Below, piece by piece: positions 31,351 to 42,282 of a stretch of 64,000 nt of DNA (position 1 is the first letter of the stretch; each line of letters starts with the position of its first letter). The notes below the pieces were generated by a model. It was not told where the DNA came from and did no database searches. It saw only the letters and a program-made list of their open reading frames with translations. Made by a program: the position numbers and the translations under genes. The DNA comes from Rhizobium lentis (GTDB lineage: Bacteria > Pseudomonadota > Alphaproteobacteria > Rhizobiales > Rhizobiaceae), in NCBI RefSeq assembly GCF_017352135.1, contig NZ_CP071454.1, positions 1,645,501 through 1,709,500 of the forward strand, read 5' to 3'.

Positions 31351-32544
31351 ATGGACAGTCATGTGAATGCGCCTCCAGGGGTGCGCAGCGGTTTCATCAC
31401 CAGAACCAGGACGGCGGTTTCCCTGCTCTTTCTCATGAACGGCTTTGTCGTCGGCTGCTGGGCGCCCAAGATTCCGGATTTCGCCGAGCGTCTCGGGCTG
31501 ACCAAATTCCAGCTTGGGCTGATGATCCTCGTTTTCGGCGTCGGCTCCCTGGTCATGATGCCGATCGCCGGCGCACAGATCGCCAGACATGGCTCGCGTG
31601 TCGTCGTGCGGGCAACGGCGGTCTGCGTGCTGCCGCTGCTTCTGGCATTGACGCTCGCGCCGAATGTGATCACCGGAGCAATCGCGCTTTTCCTGTTCGG
31701 CGGTTTTATTGGTGCGATGGATGTGGCGATGAACGCCAATGCGGTGTCTGTCGAAAAATCGATGCGCCGCGCCATCATGTCGTCCTGCCATGCTTTCTGG
31801 AGCCTTGGCGGTCTGATCGGCTCGGGTCTCGGCGGCGTCGTGATCGCCAAGCTTGGCATTCTCGGCCATGCACAGCTGGCGACGGTGCTCGCGGCAATCT
31901 TTCTCGCCATCGCCTGGCCGATGATGCTTGCCGATCCGCCGCATCCCGACGCCAAGAAGGAAAAAACGAAGCTGCCAATGGTGCCGCTGCCGTGGCTGCT
32001 CGGACTGATGGCGCTGTTCTCGATGGTGCCGGAAGGCGCGGTTCTGGATTGGGGCGCGCTCTATCTCCGGCAGGAAATGGATGCGTCGATCGCGCTTTCC
32101 GGTCTCGGTTTCGCAGCCTTTTCGGCGACCATGGCAATCATGCGCTTCGCCGGCGATCTGGTGCGCGACCGCCTCGGCGGCGTCAAGACGCTGCGCATCT
32201 GCACGCTGTTTGCCATCGCCGGCATGCTGCTGGCGAGCCTTGCGCCGGATGCCGAAATTGCCATCCTCGGCTTTGCCCTTTGCGGCATCGGCATTTCCAA
32301 CATGGTGCCGATCGCCTTCTCGGCAGCGGGCAATATTCCCGGCCTCAAGCCCGGCATCGGCATTTCGGTCGTCACGACCATGGGTTATTCCGGCATGCTG
32401 GTCGCACCGTCCGTGATCGGCTTCGTCGCCGAGCATAGCGGCTTTGCCGTCGTCTTCATGGCCCTGCCGGTGCTGCTGCTGTTCGTTCTGATGTTTTCCA
32501 AGCTGGCCCATTATGCCGACGGGGTCTCCGGAGGCGGCCACTGA
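31351..32544 (+). CDS. MFS transporter
   Basis: A 397-residue, 12-helix major-facilitator protein similar in layout to E. coli YbjJ. Helix 1 contains NGFVVGCWAPKIPDFAERLGL, and the loop 2-3 motif is represented by GAQIARHGSRVV. GAGGAAAG precedes the ATG. Placed next to a DeoR regulator, it probably moves a sugar or sugar derivative. The direction of transport cannot be told. Confidence 0.85.
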   Translation: MDSHVNAPPGVRSGFITRTRTAVSLLFLMNGFVVGCWAPKIPDFAERLGLTKFQLGLMILVFGVGSLVMMPIAGAQIARHGSRVVVRATAVCVLPLLLALTLAPNVITGAIALFLFGGFIGAMDVAMNANAVSVEKSMRRAIMSSCHAFWSLGGLIGSGLGGVVIAKLGILGHAQLATVLAAIFLAIAWPMMLADPPHPDAKKEKTKLPMVPLPWLLGLMALFSMVPEGAVLDWGALYLRQEMDASIALSGLGFAAFSATMAIMRFAGDLVRDRLGGVKTLRICTLFAIAGMLLASLAPDAEIAILGFALCGIGISNMVPIAFSAAGNIPGLKPGIGISVVTTMGYSGMLVAPSVIGFVAEHSGFAVVFMALPVLLLFVLMFSKLAHYADGVSGGGH

Positions 32545-32614
32545 GCCACCTCCAAACAAAAGTGATACAGGGGGCGGTTGACAAGAAAGCGGTCATGATC
32601 CACCTGAAAGGCTC

Positions 32615-32730
32615 TGTTTCTAAAGCGCGAGGCAATTTTTCAGATTTGCTCCCCGCGCTTTCGATCCTTTATTTTTGCGCATGTCGTTATCGCAAACCGC
32701 TTCGCATTTTTTGCGCGACATGCTTTAGGG
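32615..32730. repeat. RIME-like dispersed repeat, full copy
   Basis: About 115 bases with several nested hairpins, for example AAAGCGCG...CGCGCTTT and GCGCATGTCG...CGCGACATGC. It ends with ATGCTTTAGG directly before ispG, so it fills the ispG upstream region. A shortened relative is at 27632-27712. Confidence 0.7.
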
Positions 32731-32745
32731 GTGCAAGAACTCTTC

Positions 32746-33996
32746 ATGTTGTCAGCCGCCGATTTTGATCCGAAACCGCGCCGCGCTTCTGTCGCCGTCG
32801 ATGTCGGCGGCGTCATCGTCGGCGGCGGCGCGCCGATCGTCGTGCAATCCATGACGAATACGGATACGGCCGATATCGATTCGACCGTCGCGCAGGTTGC
32901 GGCCCTCCACAGGGCGGGTTCAGAGCTGGTGCGCATCACCGTCGACCGCGACGAGAGCGCGGCGGCCGTGCCGAAGATCCGTGAGCGGCTGCTGCGGCTT
33001 GGCATGGACGTGCCGCTGATCGGCGACTTCCACTATATCGGTCACAAGCTGCTGGCCGATCATCCCGCCTGCGCCGAGGCGCTGGCGAAATACCGCATCA
33101 ATCCCGGCAATGTCGGCTTCAAGGACAAGAAGGACAAGCAGTTCGCCGAGATCATCGAGATGGCGATCCGCTACGACAAACCGGTGCGCATCGGCGTCAA
33201 CTGGGGCTCGCTCGATCAGGATCTCTTGACGGCGCTGATGGACCAGAATGCTGAAGCCGGCTCGCCGCTTTCGGCTCGCCAGGTGACTCGCGAGGCGATC
33301 GTGCAGTCAGCGCTGCTTTCGGCCGCCCTCGCCGAGGAAATCGGGCTGCCGCGCAACCGCATCATCCTGTCGGCGAAAGTCAGCCAGGTGCAGGACCTGA
33401 TCGCTGTCAATTCCATGCTCGCCGAGCGCTCCAATCATGCGCTGCATCTCGGCCTGACGGAAGCCGGCATGGGAACCAAGGGTGTCGTCGCCTCGTCGGC
33501 CGCGATGGGCTTCGTGCTGCAGCACGGCATCGGCGATACGATCCGCGTCTCGCTGACGCCGGAGCCGAACGGCGACCGCACACGCGAAGTCCAGGTGGCG
33601 CAGGAAATCCTGCAGGTCATGGGCTTCCGCCAGTTCGTTCCTGTCGTTGCCGCCTGTCCCGGCTGCGGGCGCACGACCTCGACGGTGTTCCAGGAGCTTG
33701 CCCAGAACATCCAGGCCGATATTCGCAAGAACATGCCGGTCTGGCGCGAGAAGTATCCCGGCGTCGAGGCTCTGAACGTCGCCGTCATGGGTTGCATCGT
33801 CAACGGACCGGGCGAAAGCAAACATGCAGATATCGGCATTTCGCTTCCCGGCACCGGCGAGACACCGGCCGCGCCGGTTTTCATCGACGGCAAGAAGGCG
33901 CTGACGCTGCGCGGTCCCAACATCGCCTCCGATTTCGAAGCGCTTGTCGTCGACTATATCGAAAAGCGTTTCGGCCGCCGCACGGCCGCAGAATGA
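32746..33996 (+). CDS. ispG: 4-hydroxy-3-methylbut-2-enyl-diphosphate synthase
   Basis: A 416-residue 4Fe-4S enzyme of the MEP isoprenoid pathway, turning cyclic methylerythritol diphosphate into HMBPP. The cluster cysteines are in [12 protein letters not shown] and in [11 protein letters not shown]; the N-terminal TIM barrel starts with [20 protein letters not shown] at 32746 is chosen; an in-frame GTG at 32731 is possible and neither has a convincing ribosome site. A RIME-like repeat abuts the start. hisC follows after 16 bases. Confidence 0.95.
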   Translation: MLSAADFDPKPRRASVAVDVGGVIVGGGAPIVVQSMTNTDTADIDSTVAQVAALHRAGSELVRITVDRDESAAAVPKIRERLLRLGMDVPLIGDFHYIGHKLLADHPACAEALAKYRINPGNVGFKDKKDKQFAEIIEMAIRYDKPVRIGVNWGSLDQDLLTALMDQNAEAGSPLSARQVTREAIVQSALLSAALAEEIGLPRNRIILSAKVSQVQDLIAVNSMLAERSNHALHLGLTEAGMGTKGVVASSAAMGFVLQHGIGDTIRVSLTPEPNGDRTREVQVAQEILQVMGFRQFVPVVAACPGCGRTTSTVFQELAQNIQADIRKNMPVWREKYPGVEALNVAVMGCIVNGPGESKHADIGISLPGTGETPAAPVFIDGKKALTLRGPNIASDFEALVVDYIEKRFGRRTAAE

Positions 33997-34012
33997 ACGC
34001 CCGCGAGTTTCG

Positions 34013-35074
34013 ATGAGCCGGTACTGGTCCGATATCGTCAGCAAGCTTCGGCCTTATGTCGCAGGCGAGCAGCCGCGCATCCCCGGGCTGGTCAAGCTCA
34101 ATACCAATGAGAATCCATATGGACCGTCTCCAAAGGCGCTGGAGGCGATCGGGCAAGCGGCGGATGAGCGTTTGCGGCTCTATCCCGATCCCGCCGCAAC
34201 CGAGTTGCGCGAGGCAATTGCCGCCCGTTTCGGCCTGACGGCGGAAGAAGTGTTCATCGGCAACGGCTCTGACGAGGTTCTCGCCCATACGTTCCAGGCG
34301 CTATTGAAACACGACCTGCCGCTTCTCTATCCCGATGTGACCTACAGCTTCTATCCGACCTATTGCCTGCTATATGGCATTGAGGCGATCGAGATACCGG
34401 TCGATGAGCAGTTCCGGATCAAGCTCTCGGATTATGACAGGTCGTGCGGCGCGATCATCATTCCCAATCCGAATGCGCCGACCGGCATCGGCCTGCCGCT
34501 GGCCGAAGTAGAGGCGCTTCTTGCCGCTCATCCGGATGCGGTCGTCGTGATAGACGAGGCCTATGTCGATTTCGGAGGTGAAAGCGCCGTGCCGCTCATC
34601 TCCAAATATCCCAACCTGCTTGTTGTCCAGACCTTGTCGAAGTCCCGTTCGTTTGCGGGTCTGCGCGTCGGCTTTGCGCTAGGACAGCGGGATCTGATCG
34701 AGGCGCTGGCGCGCGTCAAGGACAGCTTCAATTCCTATCCGCTCGATCGCCTGGCGCAGGTCGCCGCGACAGCGGCAATCAAAGACGAGGCCTGGTTCGA
34801 GACAAGCCGGCGGAAAGTCATCGCCAGCCGGAAAAGCCTCGTCGGGGAGCTTGACGCTTTGGATTTCGAGATCCTGCCATCTCAGGCGAATTTCGTTTTC
34901 GCGCGTCACAAAAGCCGGTCGGGCGCTGAGCTTTTGGCCGCGCTTCGGGAGCGGGCCGTTCTCGTCCGGCTTTTCGCCAAGCCACGCATTGCGGATTTCC
35001 TGCGCATCAGCATCGGCACGGATGAGGAATGCGCGCGGCTCGTTTCCGCTCTCAAGGAAATACTGGCGGCCTGA
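34013..35074 (+). CDS. hisC: Histidinol-phosphate aminotransferase
   Basis: A 353-residue fold-type I PLP enzyme. The motif [11 protein letters not shown] (31-41) binds substrate, NPNAPTG (152-158) is the family Asn motif, DEAYVDF follows, and Lys210 in [15 protein letters not shown] is the Schiff-base lysine. It makes histidinol phosphate in histidine synthesis and may also transaminate aromatic amino acids. The start is ATG at 34013, 16 bases after ispG. The broken transposase gene ends one base beyond its stop. Confidence 0.93.
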   Translation: MSRYWSDIVSKLRPYVAGEQPRIPGLVKLNTNENPYGPSPKALEAIGQAADERLRLYPDPAATELREAIAARFGLTAEEVFIGNGSDEVLAHTFQALLKHDLPLLYPDVTYSFYPTYCLLYGIEAIEIPVDEQFRIKLSDYDRSCGAIIIPNPNAPTGIGLPLAEVEALLAAHPDAVVVIDEAYVDFGGESAVPLISKYPNLLVVQTLSKSRSFAGLRVGFALGQRDLIEALARVKDSFNSYPLDRLAQVAATAAIKDEAWFETSRRKVIASRKSLVGELDALDFEILPSQANFVFARHKSRSGAELLAALRERAVLVRLFAKPRIADFLRISIGTDEECARLVSALKEILAA

Positions 35075-35075
35075 T

Positions 35076-35974
35076 CTAGATGTGGAGCCTCAACAGGTTG
35101 TCCTGGGTAAGAGCGAGCCTAGTGATTGGTGGTTTTGAGTTTAGACTTCCGTGAGGCCTGTGCCAATTGTAGCGATGAAGCCATCCTGGCAGTTCGGCGG
35201 CGCGCATGTCCGAGTTGGGATAGGCGACGGCGTAGGCCCACTCTCTGAGGGCGGTCTGGATAAGCGTTCGGCCTTTCCGTTGGTTTTAGGCGTGTATGGT
35301 CTGGTGCGGACGTGCTTGAGGCCGTTGTCGCGGCAAGCTTGAACGAATGGCTTTGATGTGTAGCAGGGACCATTGTCGGTCATGACGCGCTCGACCGCGA
35401 TCCCGAGGCTGGCATAATAGGCCAATGCCGCCTTCAAGAAGGCCACGGCGCTTTCTTTCGTCTCGTCCGGCAATATCTGTGAGAAAGCGATGCGAGAGGC
35501 ATCGTCGATGGCCACATGAACGCATTCCCAACCGGCGCCCCAACTCTTGCCTCTGCGCGAACTCTGCCGAGTACGATCGCCGGTGATGCGGTGGCCGACC
35601 TCAACCGGCCGAGCTTCTTGATGTCGATATGAATCATCTCGCCGGGAGCCTGGCGTTCATAACGACGCACAGGCTCGGCCGGCTCGATATCCTTGAGGCG
35701 GGAGAGGCCTGCGCGCTTGAGAACCCGGCTCACCGTCGCTGCAGATACACCGGTTTCGATCGCGATGTGCTTGCCAGTCAGGCGCTGGCGGCGAAGCGTG
35801 ATGATGCGCTCCGCCAGCGCCTGACTGGTCTGCCGGGGCATGGCATGAGGCCGGGAGGAACGATCGAGCATCGCCTCTCGACCACCGGCCTTGAAACGCT
35901 CGACCGGGCCGGCCGGTCGACCATCCGACTCCGTTTGAGCCAACAGAATGATTCAATCTGATCAGGAAAGGCTC
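35076..35974 (-). pseudogene. IS481-family transposase, truncated and frameshifted
   Basis: In minus-strand order the remnant reads LDRSSRPHAMPRQT, ETGVSAATVSRVLKRAGLSRLKD (HTH), EMIHIDIKKLGR (first catalytic Asp), a one-base loss near 35602, then VAIDDASRIAF, VMTDNGPCYTS (second Asp), TNGKAER, a second one-base loss near 35262, and WLHRYNWHRPHGSLNSKPPI to a TAG at 35076. The N-terminal ~50 residues of the family are missing and replaced by a 67-base repeat shared with 19913-19979. No intact inverted ends were found. It cannot make an active transposase. Confidence 0.9.
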
Positions 35975-35978
35975 CAGC

Positions 35979-36893
35979 TCAGCTCTTCCGGTCGGCGATG
36001 AAATGCGCCGCGGCGGTGAGAATCGAAGCGCGGGCGCCATAAGGGGCGAGCAGCGCTTCGGCGTCTTCGACGTGCCGGCGCAGCTCGGTCTCGGCCCATT
36101 CCATGCCGTGCAGCGCCACGAGCGTTCCCTTGCCGCGGGCCGCATCCTTGCCGGTCGCCTTGCCCATGGTCTCAGCATCCGAAGTCAGGTCGAGAATGTC
36201 GTCGGCGAGCTGGAAGGCAAGGCCGATCTTTTCGCCGAAGGCGCGGAGGCGGCGGCGATCGTCCGAAGCGCTACCCGCGATGATGGCGCCGGCTTCGCAG
36301 GCGAAGCGGATCAGCGCGCCTGTTTTCATCGCCTGCAGACGGATGATGCCGGCCTCGTCTGGCGCTTGTTTTTCCGCCGCGAGGTCGAGCGCCTGGCCGC
36401 CAGCCATACCGCCGAGACCGGCGGCCCGGGCGAGGGCCAGCACCAGCGAGGCCTTGGCCGTATCGGGAAGGGTGGTTTCCGGCGCTGCGATGACGTCGAA
36501 GGCATAGGTCAGCAGGCTGTCGCCGGCAAGGATCGCTGTGGCTTCGTCGAACTTGATGTGGACCGTCGGCTTGCCGCGGCGCAGGTCGTCATCGTCCATG
36601 GCCGGCAGATCGTCATGCACGAGGGAATAGCAGTGAACACATTCGAGCGCGGCGCCGACACGAAGCGCGGCCTGCTCATCGCCGCCGAGAAGGGCCGCAC
36701 TTTCGGCGACCAGGAACGGACGCAGCCGCTTGCCGCCGTTCAGAACGGCATAGTGCATGGCGCTGCGCAGCGTACCCGGCCTGGCGATTTCATCGGAAAG
36801 AGGGCTCGGTGAAAGCAATGCGTCGAGCAGCGCCTCGATTTCGCGGGCGTTGTTGCTAAGCCTCGTCTCGAAAGTGTCCCGGTTCGCGTCCAT
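35979..36893 (-). CDS. ispA: Polyprenyl (farnesyl/geranylgeranyl) diphosphate synthase
   Basis: A 304-residue all-helical prenyltransferase that condenses IPP with allylic diphosphates. The first aspartate-rich motif DDLPAMDDDD lies at 94-103 and the second is DDILD near 235, with GGKRLRP at 53-59. The ATG at 36893 is taken as start; the frame runs open to 37028 but the added residues look non-protein. C15 versus C20 product cannot be decided by eye. The IS-linked repeat ends four bases from its stop. Confidence 0.9.
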   Translation of the reverse strand: MDANRDTFETRLSNNAREIEALLDALLSPSPLSDEIARPGTLRSAMHYAVLNGGKRLRPFLVAESAALLGGDEQAALRVGAALECVHCYSLVHDDLPAMDDDDLRRGKPTVHIKFDEATAILAGDSLLTYAFDVIAAPETTLPDTAKASLVLALARAAGLGGMAGGQALDLAAEKQAPDEAGIIRLQAMKTGALIRFACEAGAIIAGSASDDRRRLRAFGEKIGLAFQLADDILDLTSDAETMGKATGKDAARGKGTLVALHGMEWAETELRRHVEDAEALLAPYGARASILTAAAHFIADRKS

Positions 36894-37027
36894 GGGCGCT
36901 GTTTGGCATGGGGCACCGGGGCTTGCAACGGAATTGTCGATGACCGCCGCAAGATTTCCGATGTGCTCTGGCATATGCGCCTCGCAGGCGTTATGAGAAC
37001 GAAAGGGAGCGAAATGGGCTAGGGACA

Positions 37028-37765
37028 TTGGATATAGCGCCTGACAGAGAGGATATCGCCGACATGCCGGCCCGTCGGCGATGGTTCGAAAATCGGCCTG
37101 CGCTAAAACGCATCGTTCTTGCCTTGCTGGCCGTGCTGATCCTCCCCTACGTGCTGATCTTGCTTTACCTGCTGCCTTTCATCCATCCCGTCTCGACGCT
37201 GATGCTGCGCGATCTCGTGCTGCTGCGTGGCTACGACCGCAGATGGGTATCGCTGGATGAAATCTCTCCGGTCCTGGTGCAATCCGTGATGATGTCCGAG
37301 GACGGTCAATATTGCTTTCACGGCGGCGTCGATTGGGCGGAGATGCGCATGCTGGTCGAGGATACGCTGAAAGGCCAGGCAACGCGTGGCGGCAGCACGA
37401 TCCCGATGCAGACAGCGAAGAACCTTTTTCTTTGGAACAGCCGCTCCTTCGTGCGCAAGGCGATGGAGCTTCCGCTCGCCGTCACCACCGATTTCGTCCT
37501 GTCGAAGCGGCGGCTGATGGAAATCTATCTTAATATCGCCGAATGGGGTCCCGGCATTTACGGCATCGAGGCGGCGGCCCAGCATCATTTCAAGGTGCCG
37601 GCCGCGAAGCTGACGCGCCGCCAGGCCTCGCTGCTTGCCGTCTCGCTGCCGAACCCGATCGACCGCAATGCCGGCAAACCCGGACGAGGCCTCCGCCGGC
37701 TTGCCGGCGTCATCGAGCGGCGTGGGCAAGGTTCGGGCGACTACATCAAGTGCATCTATGAATGA
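37028..37765 (+). CDS. mtgA: Monofunctional biosynthetic peptidoglycan transglycosylase
   Basis: A 245-residue GT51 enzyme that polymerises lipid II into glycan strands. One N-terminal membrane anchor (residues 28-52) precedes the catalytic Glu91 in [11 protein letters not shown]. The second motif [15 protein letters not shown] has PM where many GT51 proteins have TQ. The start is TTG at 37028; ATG at 37064 (MPARRRWF, with GAGAGG upstream) is a good alternative. It is divergent from ispA. Confidence 0.92.
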   Translation: MDIAPDREDIADMPARRRWFENRPALKRIVLALLAVLILPYVLILLYLLPFIHPVSTLMLRDLVLLRGYDRRWVSLDEISPVLVQSVMMSEDGQYCFHGGVDWAEMRMLVEDTLKGQATRGGSTIPMQTAKNLFLWNSRSFVRKAMELPLAVTTDFVLSKRRLMEIYLNIAEWGPGIYGIEAAAQHHFKVPAAKLTRRQASLLAVSLPNPIDRNAGKPGRGLRRLAGVIERRGQGSGDYIKCIYE

Positions 37766-37961
37766 GATCAGAGCCTATCGTTAGACACCACCGGAGCGCC
37801 GTGCGTCCTCGGACACGCAAACGGCGCTCCAGACCTTTGAAATTTGTACATCGCGCTTCTGAAAGCCCAATCCGATTTCTGGCTGGTGCACCGGCCGTCA
37901 TCTGACATTCTTGGTTCTGCCATATGGGCGAATGCAGTCCAACCTGAGCCCCGAGTCGCCC

Positions 37962-38684
37962 ATGACCCCCACGACATTTTCTCCCGAGCTTCTTCTTTAT
38001 TCAAAGACGCACAATCCGAACCCGCCCACCCATCTCGGCAGTCGTTATCGCAAGGCCGGCGGCTTTCTGCCGGAAGCCGGCAATACCGTCGTCTGCCATA
38101 TCGAGAAAGGTTCGCGGACGCAGACGGTGCTGATTGAGGCGCGGGAGAAATATCTGGTGGTGCCCGAGGCCCAGCAGTTTCTCTTCACGCCGATATCAAG
38201 CCTTCACATGACGCTTTTCGAAGGTATCATCGAGACCAGGCGCCGGCCGGAATACTGGCCGAACGATCTCCCGCTCGAGACGCCGGTCGACGACATGACC
38301 AAGCTGATGGCGGCGCGGCTCGAAGGTTTTTCGATGACCGACCCCTTCAATGTCGCCATCGTCGAAGCTCGCCCATCGGGTCTGCTTGTCGACGGGGCGA
38401 CGGAAAAGGACCGCAAGATCATGCGTGCCTGGCGCGATGCCTTTGCCGATCTTCTCGGCTATCGCCAGCCCAACCATGAGGATTACAAATTTCACATCAC
38501 CTTCGCCTATGCGATTGAACGGCTGGAGGACGAGGCCTTGCCGCGCTGGCAGGCGATGCTCGACGACGTGGCCGAGGATATCCGCCGCAAGGCTCCCGTT
38601 TTCGAGTTGACGCCGCCGGCATTCTGCGTGTTCGAGGATATGAACCATTTCCACGAATTGCTGATCTTCGATTTCGACGCCTGA
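37962..38684 (+). CDS. DUF1868 / 2H phosphoesterase-like protein
   Basis: A ~240-residue protein with two His-x-Thr motifs, SSLHMTLFEG near residue 70 and YKFHITFAY near 175. These are the paired signatures of the 2H (LigT-like) phosphoesterase fold, which acts on cyclic or 2',3'-phosphates of RNA or nucleotides. The opening YSKTHNPNPPTHLGSRY is what is seen in DUF1868 proteins. The start is uncertain: ATG at 37962 or ATG at 37932, neither with a strong ribosome site. Substrate unknown. Confidence 0.75.
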   Translation: MTPTTFSPELLLYSKTHNPNPPTHLGSRYRKAGGFLPEAGNTVVCHIEKGSRTQTVLIEAREKYLVVPEAQQFLFTPISSLHMTLFEGIIETRRRPEYWPNDLPLETPVDDMTKLMAARLEGFSMTDPFNVAIVEARPSGLLVDGATEKDRKIMRAWRDAFADLLGYRQPNHEDYKFHITFAYAIERLEDEALPRWQAMLDDVAEDIRRKAPVFELTPPAFCVFEDMNHFHELLIFDFDA

Positions 38685-38697
38685 ACGGGAGAAGCCC

Positions 38698-39345
38698 ATG
38701 GACAGACCGACACTCTACATCGCCAACAAGAACTACTCCTCCTGGTCGTTCCGGCCCTGGATGGCGTTGACGGGCGCCGGCATCGATTTCGAGGAAGTGC
38801 TGATCCCCTTCGACTATCCCAGTGGCAATCCCAATATCAAGGCGATTTCACCGACCGGGCGAGTGCCGCTTCTCAAGCACGGCGCATTGAAGATATGGGA
38901 GTCGCTGGCGATCATCGAATATGCCGCCGAGCTTTCTCCCGATGCCGGCCTTCTGCCGACAGATCGCGCTGCGCGGGCGCTGGTCCGTTCGGTTTCGATG
39001 GAAATGCTTTCGGGTTTCCGGGCGCTCCGCGCCGCCTGCCCGATGAATATCCGCCGGCCAAAAGCCAGGATCGCGCTGCCGGATGGTGTCGAGGACGATA
39101 TCAGCCGCATCGAAACGCTCTGGCGCGACCTTCTGCAGCAATCCGGCGGGCCGTTTTTGTTTGGAGCGTTCAGCGGCGCGGATGCGATGTTTGCGCCTGT
39201 CGTGAACCGGTTCGATGTCTATGATCTCGTCGGCCGGAGCGACACACTGGCTTACATGGAGACCATGAAGGCCCACCCGGCCTGGCGGAAATGGGAAGAA
39301 GCGGCCCGCGCCGAGCCCTGGGTCGTGGCGGAAGACGAGGTCTGA
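38698..39345 (+). CDS. Glutathione S-transferase family protein
   Basis: A 215-residue protein. The N-terminal thioredoxin-like domain starts LYIANKNYSSWSFRPWMAL (the Ser in SSWS is the likely GSH-activating residue), with the cis-Pro segment SPTGRVPLL near residue 60 and ESLAIIEYAAE after it. The C-terminal domain is helical. GGGAGAAG precedes the ATG. It is 13 bases after the DUF1868 gene and probably cotranscribed. Confidence 0.9.
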   Translation: MDRPTLYIANKNYSSWSFRPWMALTGAGIDFEEVLIPFDYPSGNPNIKAISPTGRVPLLKHGALKIWESLAIIEYAAELSPDAGLLPTDRAARALVRSVSMEMLSGFRALRAACPMNIRRPKARIALPDGVEDDISRIETLWRDLLQQSGGPFLFGAFSGADAMFAPVVNRFDVYDLVGRSDTLAYMETMKAHPAWRKWEEAARAEPWVVAEDEV

Positions 39346-39501
39346 GGATCGAATCGCCGACTTCGCAAAAAATACATATGGGGACTGGTCAAGGCCGGCC
39401 CTTGCATGTATAAGCGCGCAAAATTTCCGAAATCGCGACATGTCCGTTTCGGCCGCCAGTCTGGCCGTGGGAATGTTTTGCCCGCAAGTGGAGTAAGAAA
39501 A

Positions 39502-39687
39502 ATGGCTGTACCGAAGAGAAAAACGAGCCCGTCCAAGCGCGGCATGCGCCGTTCGGCTGACGCACTGAAGGCTCCGACCTATGTCGAAGACAAGAACTCC
39601 GGCGAACTGCGTCGCCCGCACCATATCGATCTGAAGACCGGTATGTATCGCGGCCGCCAGGTTCTGACGCCGAAGGAAAGCGCATAA
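39502..39687 (+). CDS. rpmF: 50S ribosomal protein L32
   Basis: A 61-residue, very basic protein with the standard L32 opening [20 protein letters not shown] and the [16 protein letters not shown] end. It lacks the zinc-binding cysteines of some L32 forms, as is normal in alphaproteobacteria. The ATG at 39502 follows GTGGAGTAAGAAAA. A strong terminator follows at 39721. Confidence 0.97.
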
Positions 39688-39720
39688 TTCCCGATCCGGC
39701 TCGGCCGATCGTAAATTTCA

Positions 39721-39745
39721 AGGCCGGCGTCACGCCGGCCTTTTT
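39721..39745 (+). terminator. Rho-independent terminator after rpmF
   Basis: AAGGCCGGC and GCCGGCCTT pair around a five-base loop and are followed by TTT. It is placed 33 bases after the rpmF stop. Confidence 0.85.
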
Positions 39746-39830
39746 GCATTTTGAAGATAATATATTTGCGCTGACTTGCAGTGGGGCGACGGTTTGCGGC
39801 AGTATTCTTTCTGCGCCAAGGAGATTGCCG

Positions 39831-40238
39831 ATGATAGCTGCAATGCCGCTGATGATGATCCCGTTTATTCTTTACAATCTGGCGATGCTCGGCCTGATGG
39901 GCGACGGCGGCATTCCAGCGCTGCAGCATGACATCATCGTGCTATCGATGCTCTCGGGCGCAATCTGGAGCATGGCGCTCGGCGATCTCTTCATCGTCGT
40001 CGCCCTTGTCGTGCTGTTCTTCGAAATCCTGAAGGCCAGCAGAACCGGTTCCGGCAACCTCCTCAACCACATTTTGTCGATGCTGATCTTCATCGCCTTC
40101 CTGGTCGAGTTTCTGCTCGTCCGGGACGCCGCGACCCAGGTGTTCTTCATTTTGATGACGATTGCCCTGATCGATGTGATCGGCGGTTTTGCCGTTTCGA
40201 TCCGGAGCGCCGGGCGGGATGTCTCTATCGGCCTATAG
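39831..40238 (+). CDS. Hypothetical four-helix membrane protein
   Basis: A 135-residue integral membrane protein with four hydrophobic segments (about 5-25, 40-65, 75-95, 100-125), a short cytoplasmic loop KASRTGSG, and a polar end. AAGGAG at 39818-39823 fixes the ATG at 39831; the open frame upstream runs through the rpmF terminator and is not used. Its last six bases overlap the end of convergent phaR. No function is recognised. Confidence 0.75.
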   Translation: MIAAMPLMMIPFILYNLAMLGLMGDGGIPALQHDIIVLSMLSGAIWSMALGDLFIVVALVVLFFEILKASRTGSGNLLNHILSMLIFIAFLVEFLLVRDAATQVFFILMTIALIDVIGGFAVSIRSAGRDVSIGL

Positions 40239-40808
40239 GTTGTCGAGTTTGTTCTGAAGGGCGCGGAGCTGTTCCTTCAGCTCGTCGATGTCCTTGGCCT
40301 CGGCCTTGCGGCTTTCCTTCGCCGCCGGCGGCGTCATGAAAGGCGAGAACATCTGCATGGCCTGCTGAAACAGCTCGGTATTGCGGCGCACCTGGTCCTC
40401 GACCATCTGCATCGGCAATTGCAGATTCTTGCCGAGCGGCGTCTCGCCGAAGGCGCGGTTCACCTGCTCACGCATCTGGGCCTGCTGTTCGGTGAAGGCG
40501 CGCATCGAATGTTCGAGAAAGCTCGGCACGACCATCTGCATCTGATCGCCGTAATAGGTTATGAGCTGGCGTAGAAAGGAGATCGGGAGGAGGGTGTTGC
40601 CGGTCTTCGATTCCTGCTCGAAGATGATCTGGGTCAGCACCGAATGGGTGATGTCATCCCCGCTTTTTGCGTCTTGGACGGTAAAGTCTTCGCCCTTCTT
40701 CACCATCTCCGCCAGATCTTCCAGCGTCACATAGGTGCTGGTGCCTGTATTGTACAGGCGGCGATTGGCGTATTTCTTGATGACTATCTGACCCTCATTC
40801 TTCGCCAT
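40233..40808 (-). CDS. phaR: Polyhydroxyalkanoate synthesis repressor PhaR
   Basis: A 191-residue regulator (also called AniA in rhizobia). The DNA- and PHB-binding N-terminal domain has IKKYANRRLYNTGTSTYVTL near residues 8-27, followed by the PHB accumulation region and a helical C-terminus (LKEQLRALQNKL). It represses phasin and storage genes until nascent PHB granules titrate it. The ATG at 40808 has AGGAG upstream. It is divergent from phaA-phaB. Confidence 0.95.
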   Translation of the reverse strand: MAKNEGQIVIKKYANRRLYNTGTSTYVTLEDLAEMVKKGEDFTVQDAKSGDDITHSVLTQIIFEQESKTGNTLLPISFLRQLITYYGDQMQMVVPSFLEHSMRAFTEQQAQMREQVNRAFGETPLGKNLQLPMQMVEDQVRRNTELFQQAMQMFSPFMTPPAAKESRKAEAKDIDELKEQLRALQNKLDNL

Positions 40809-40938
40809 ATCAGTCTCCTGAACCCCCGCTGATTTCTGGATGTTCCTCCACTTCAGACTGTAAACGCAAAAGAAGCCCGGTGACAATCTATTTGTGCGAT
40901 GCGGCAAACCTTTAGCAGGTCAAACAAATCGGCTTTGA

Positions 40939-40967
40939 CGGCTGCCGCCGAAAAATGGCGGCAGCCG
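40939..40967. promoter_or_regulatory. Perfect palindrome between phaR and phaA
   Basis: CGGCTGCCGCC (40939-40949) and GGCGGCAGCCG (40957-40967) are exact inverted repeats around GAAAAAT, in the 237-base divergent region. It contains CTGC and GCAG half sites. No T run follows on either strand. It is a candidate operator for phaR or phaAB control. Confidence 0.55.
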
Positions 40968-41018
40968 GTCTTCGCGTTTGACTTGTGCTCAAAGCTTTGC
41001 CAGTTTCCCCTTATGTAA

Positions 41019-42212
<1,194 letters not shown>

Positions 42213-42282
42213 ACAGCATACGATCCATCATTGATTGAAAAGCCCGTCGCGAGGCGGGCGAATAACAACAGGGGAGTGGAAC

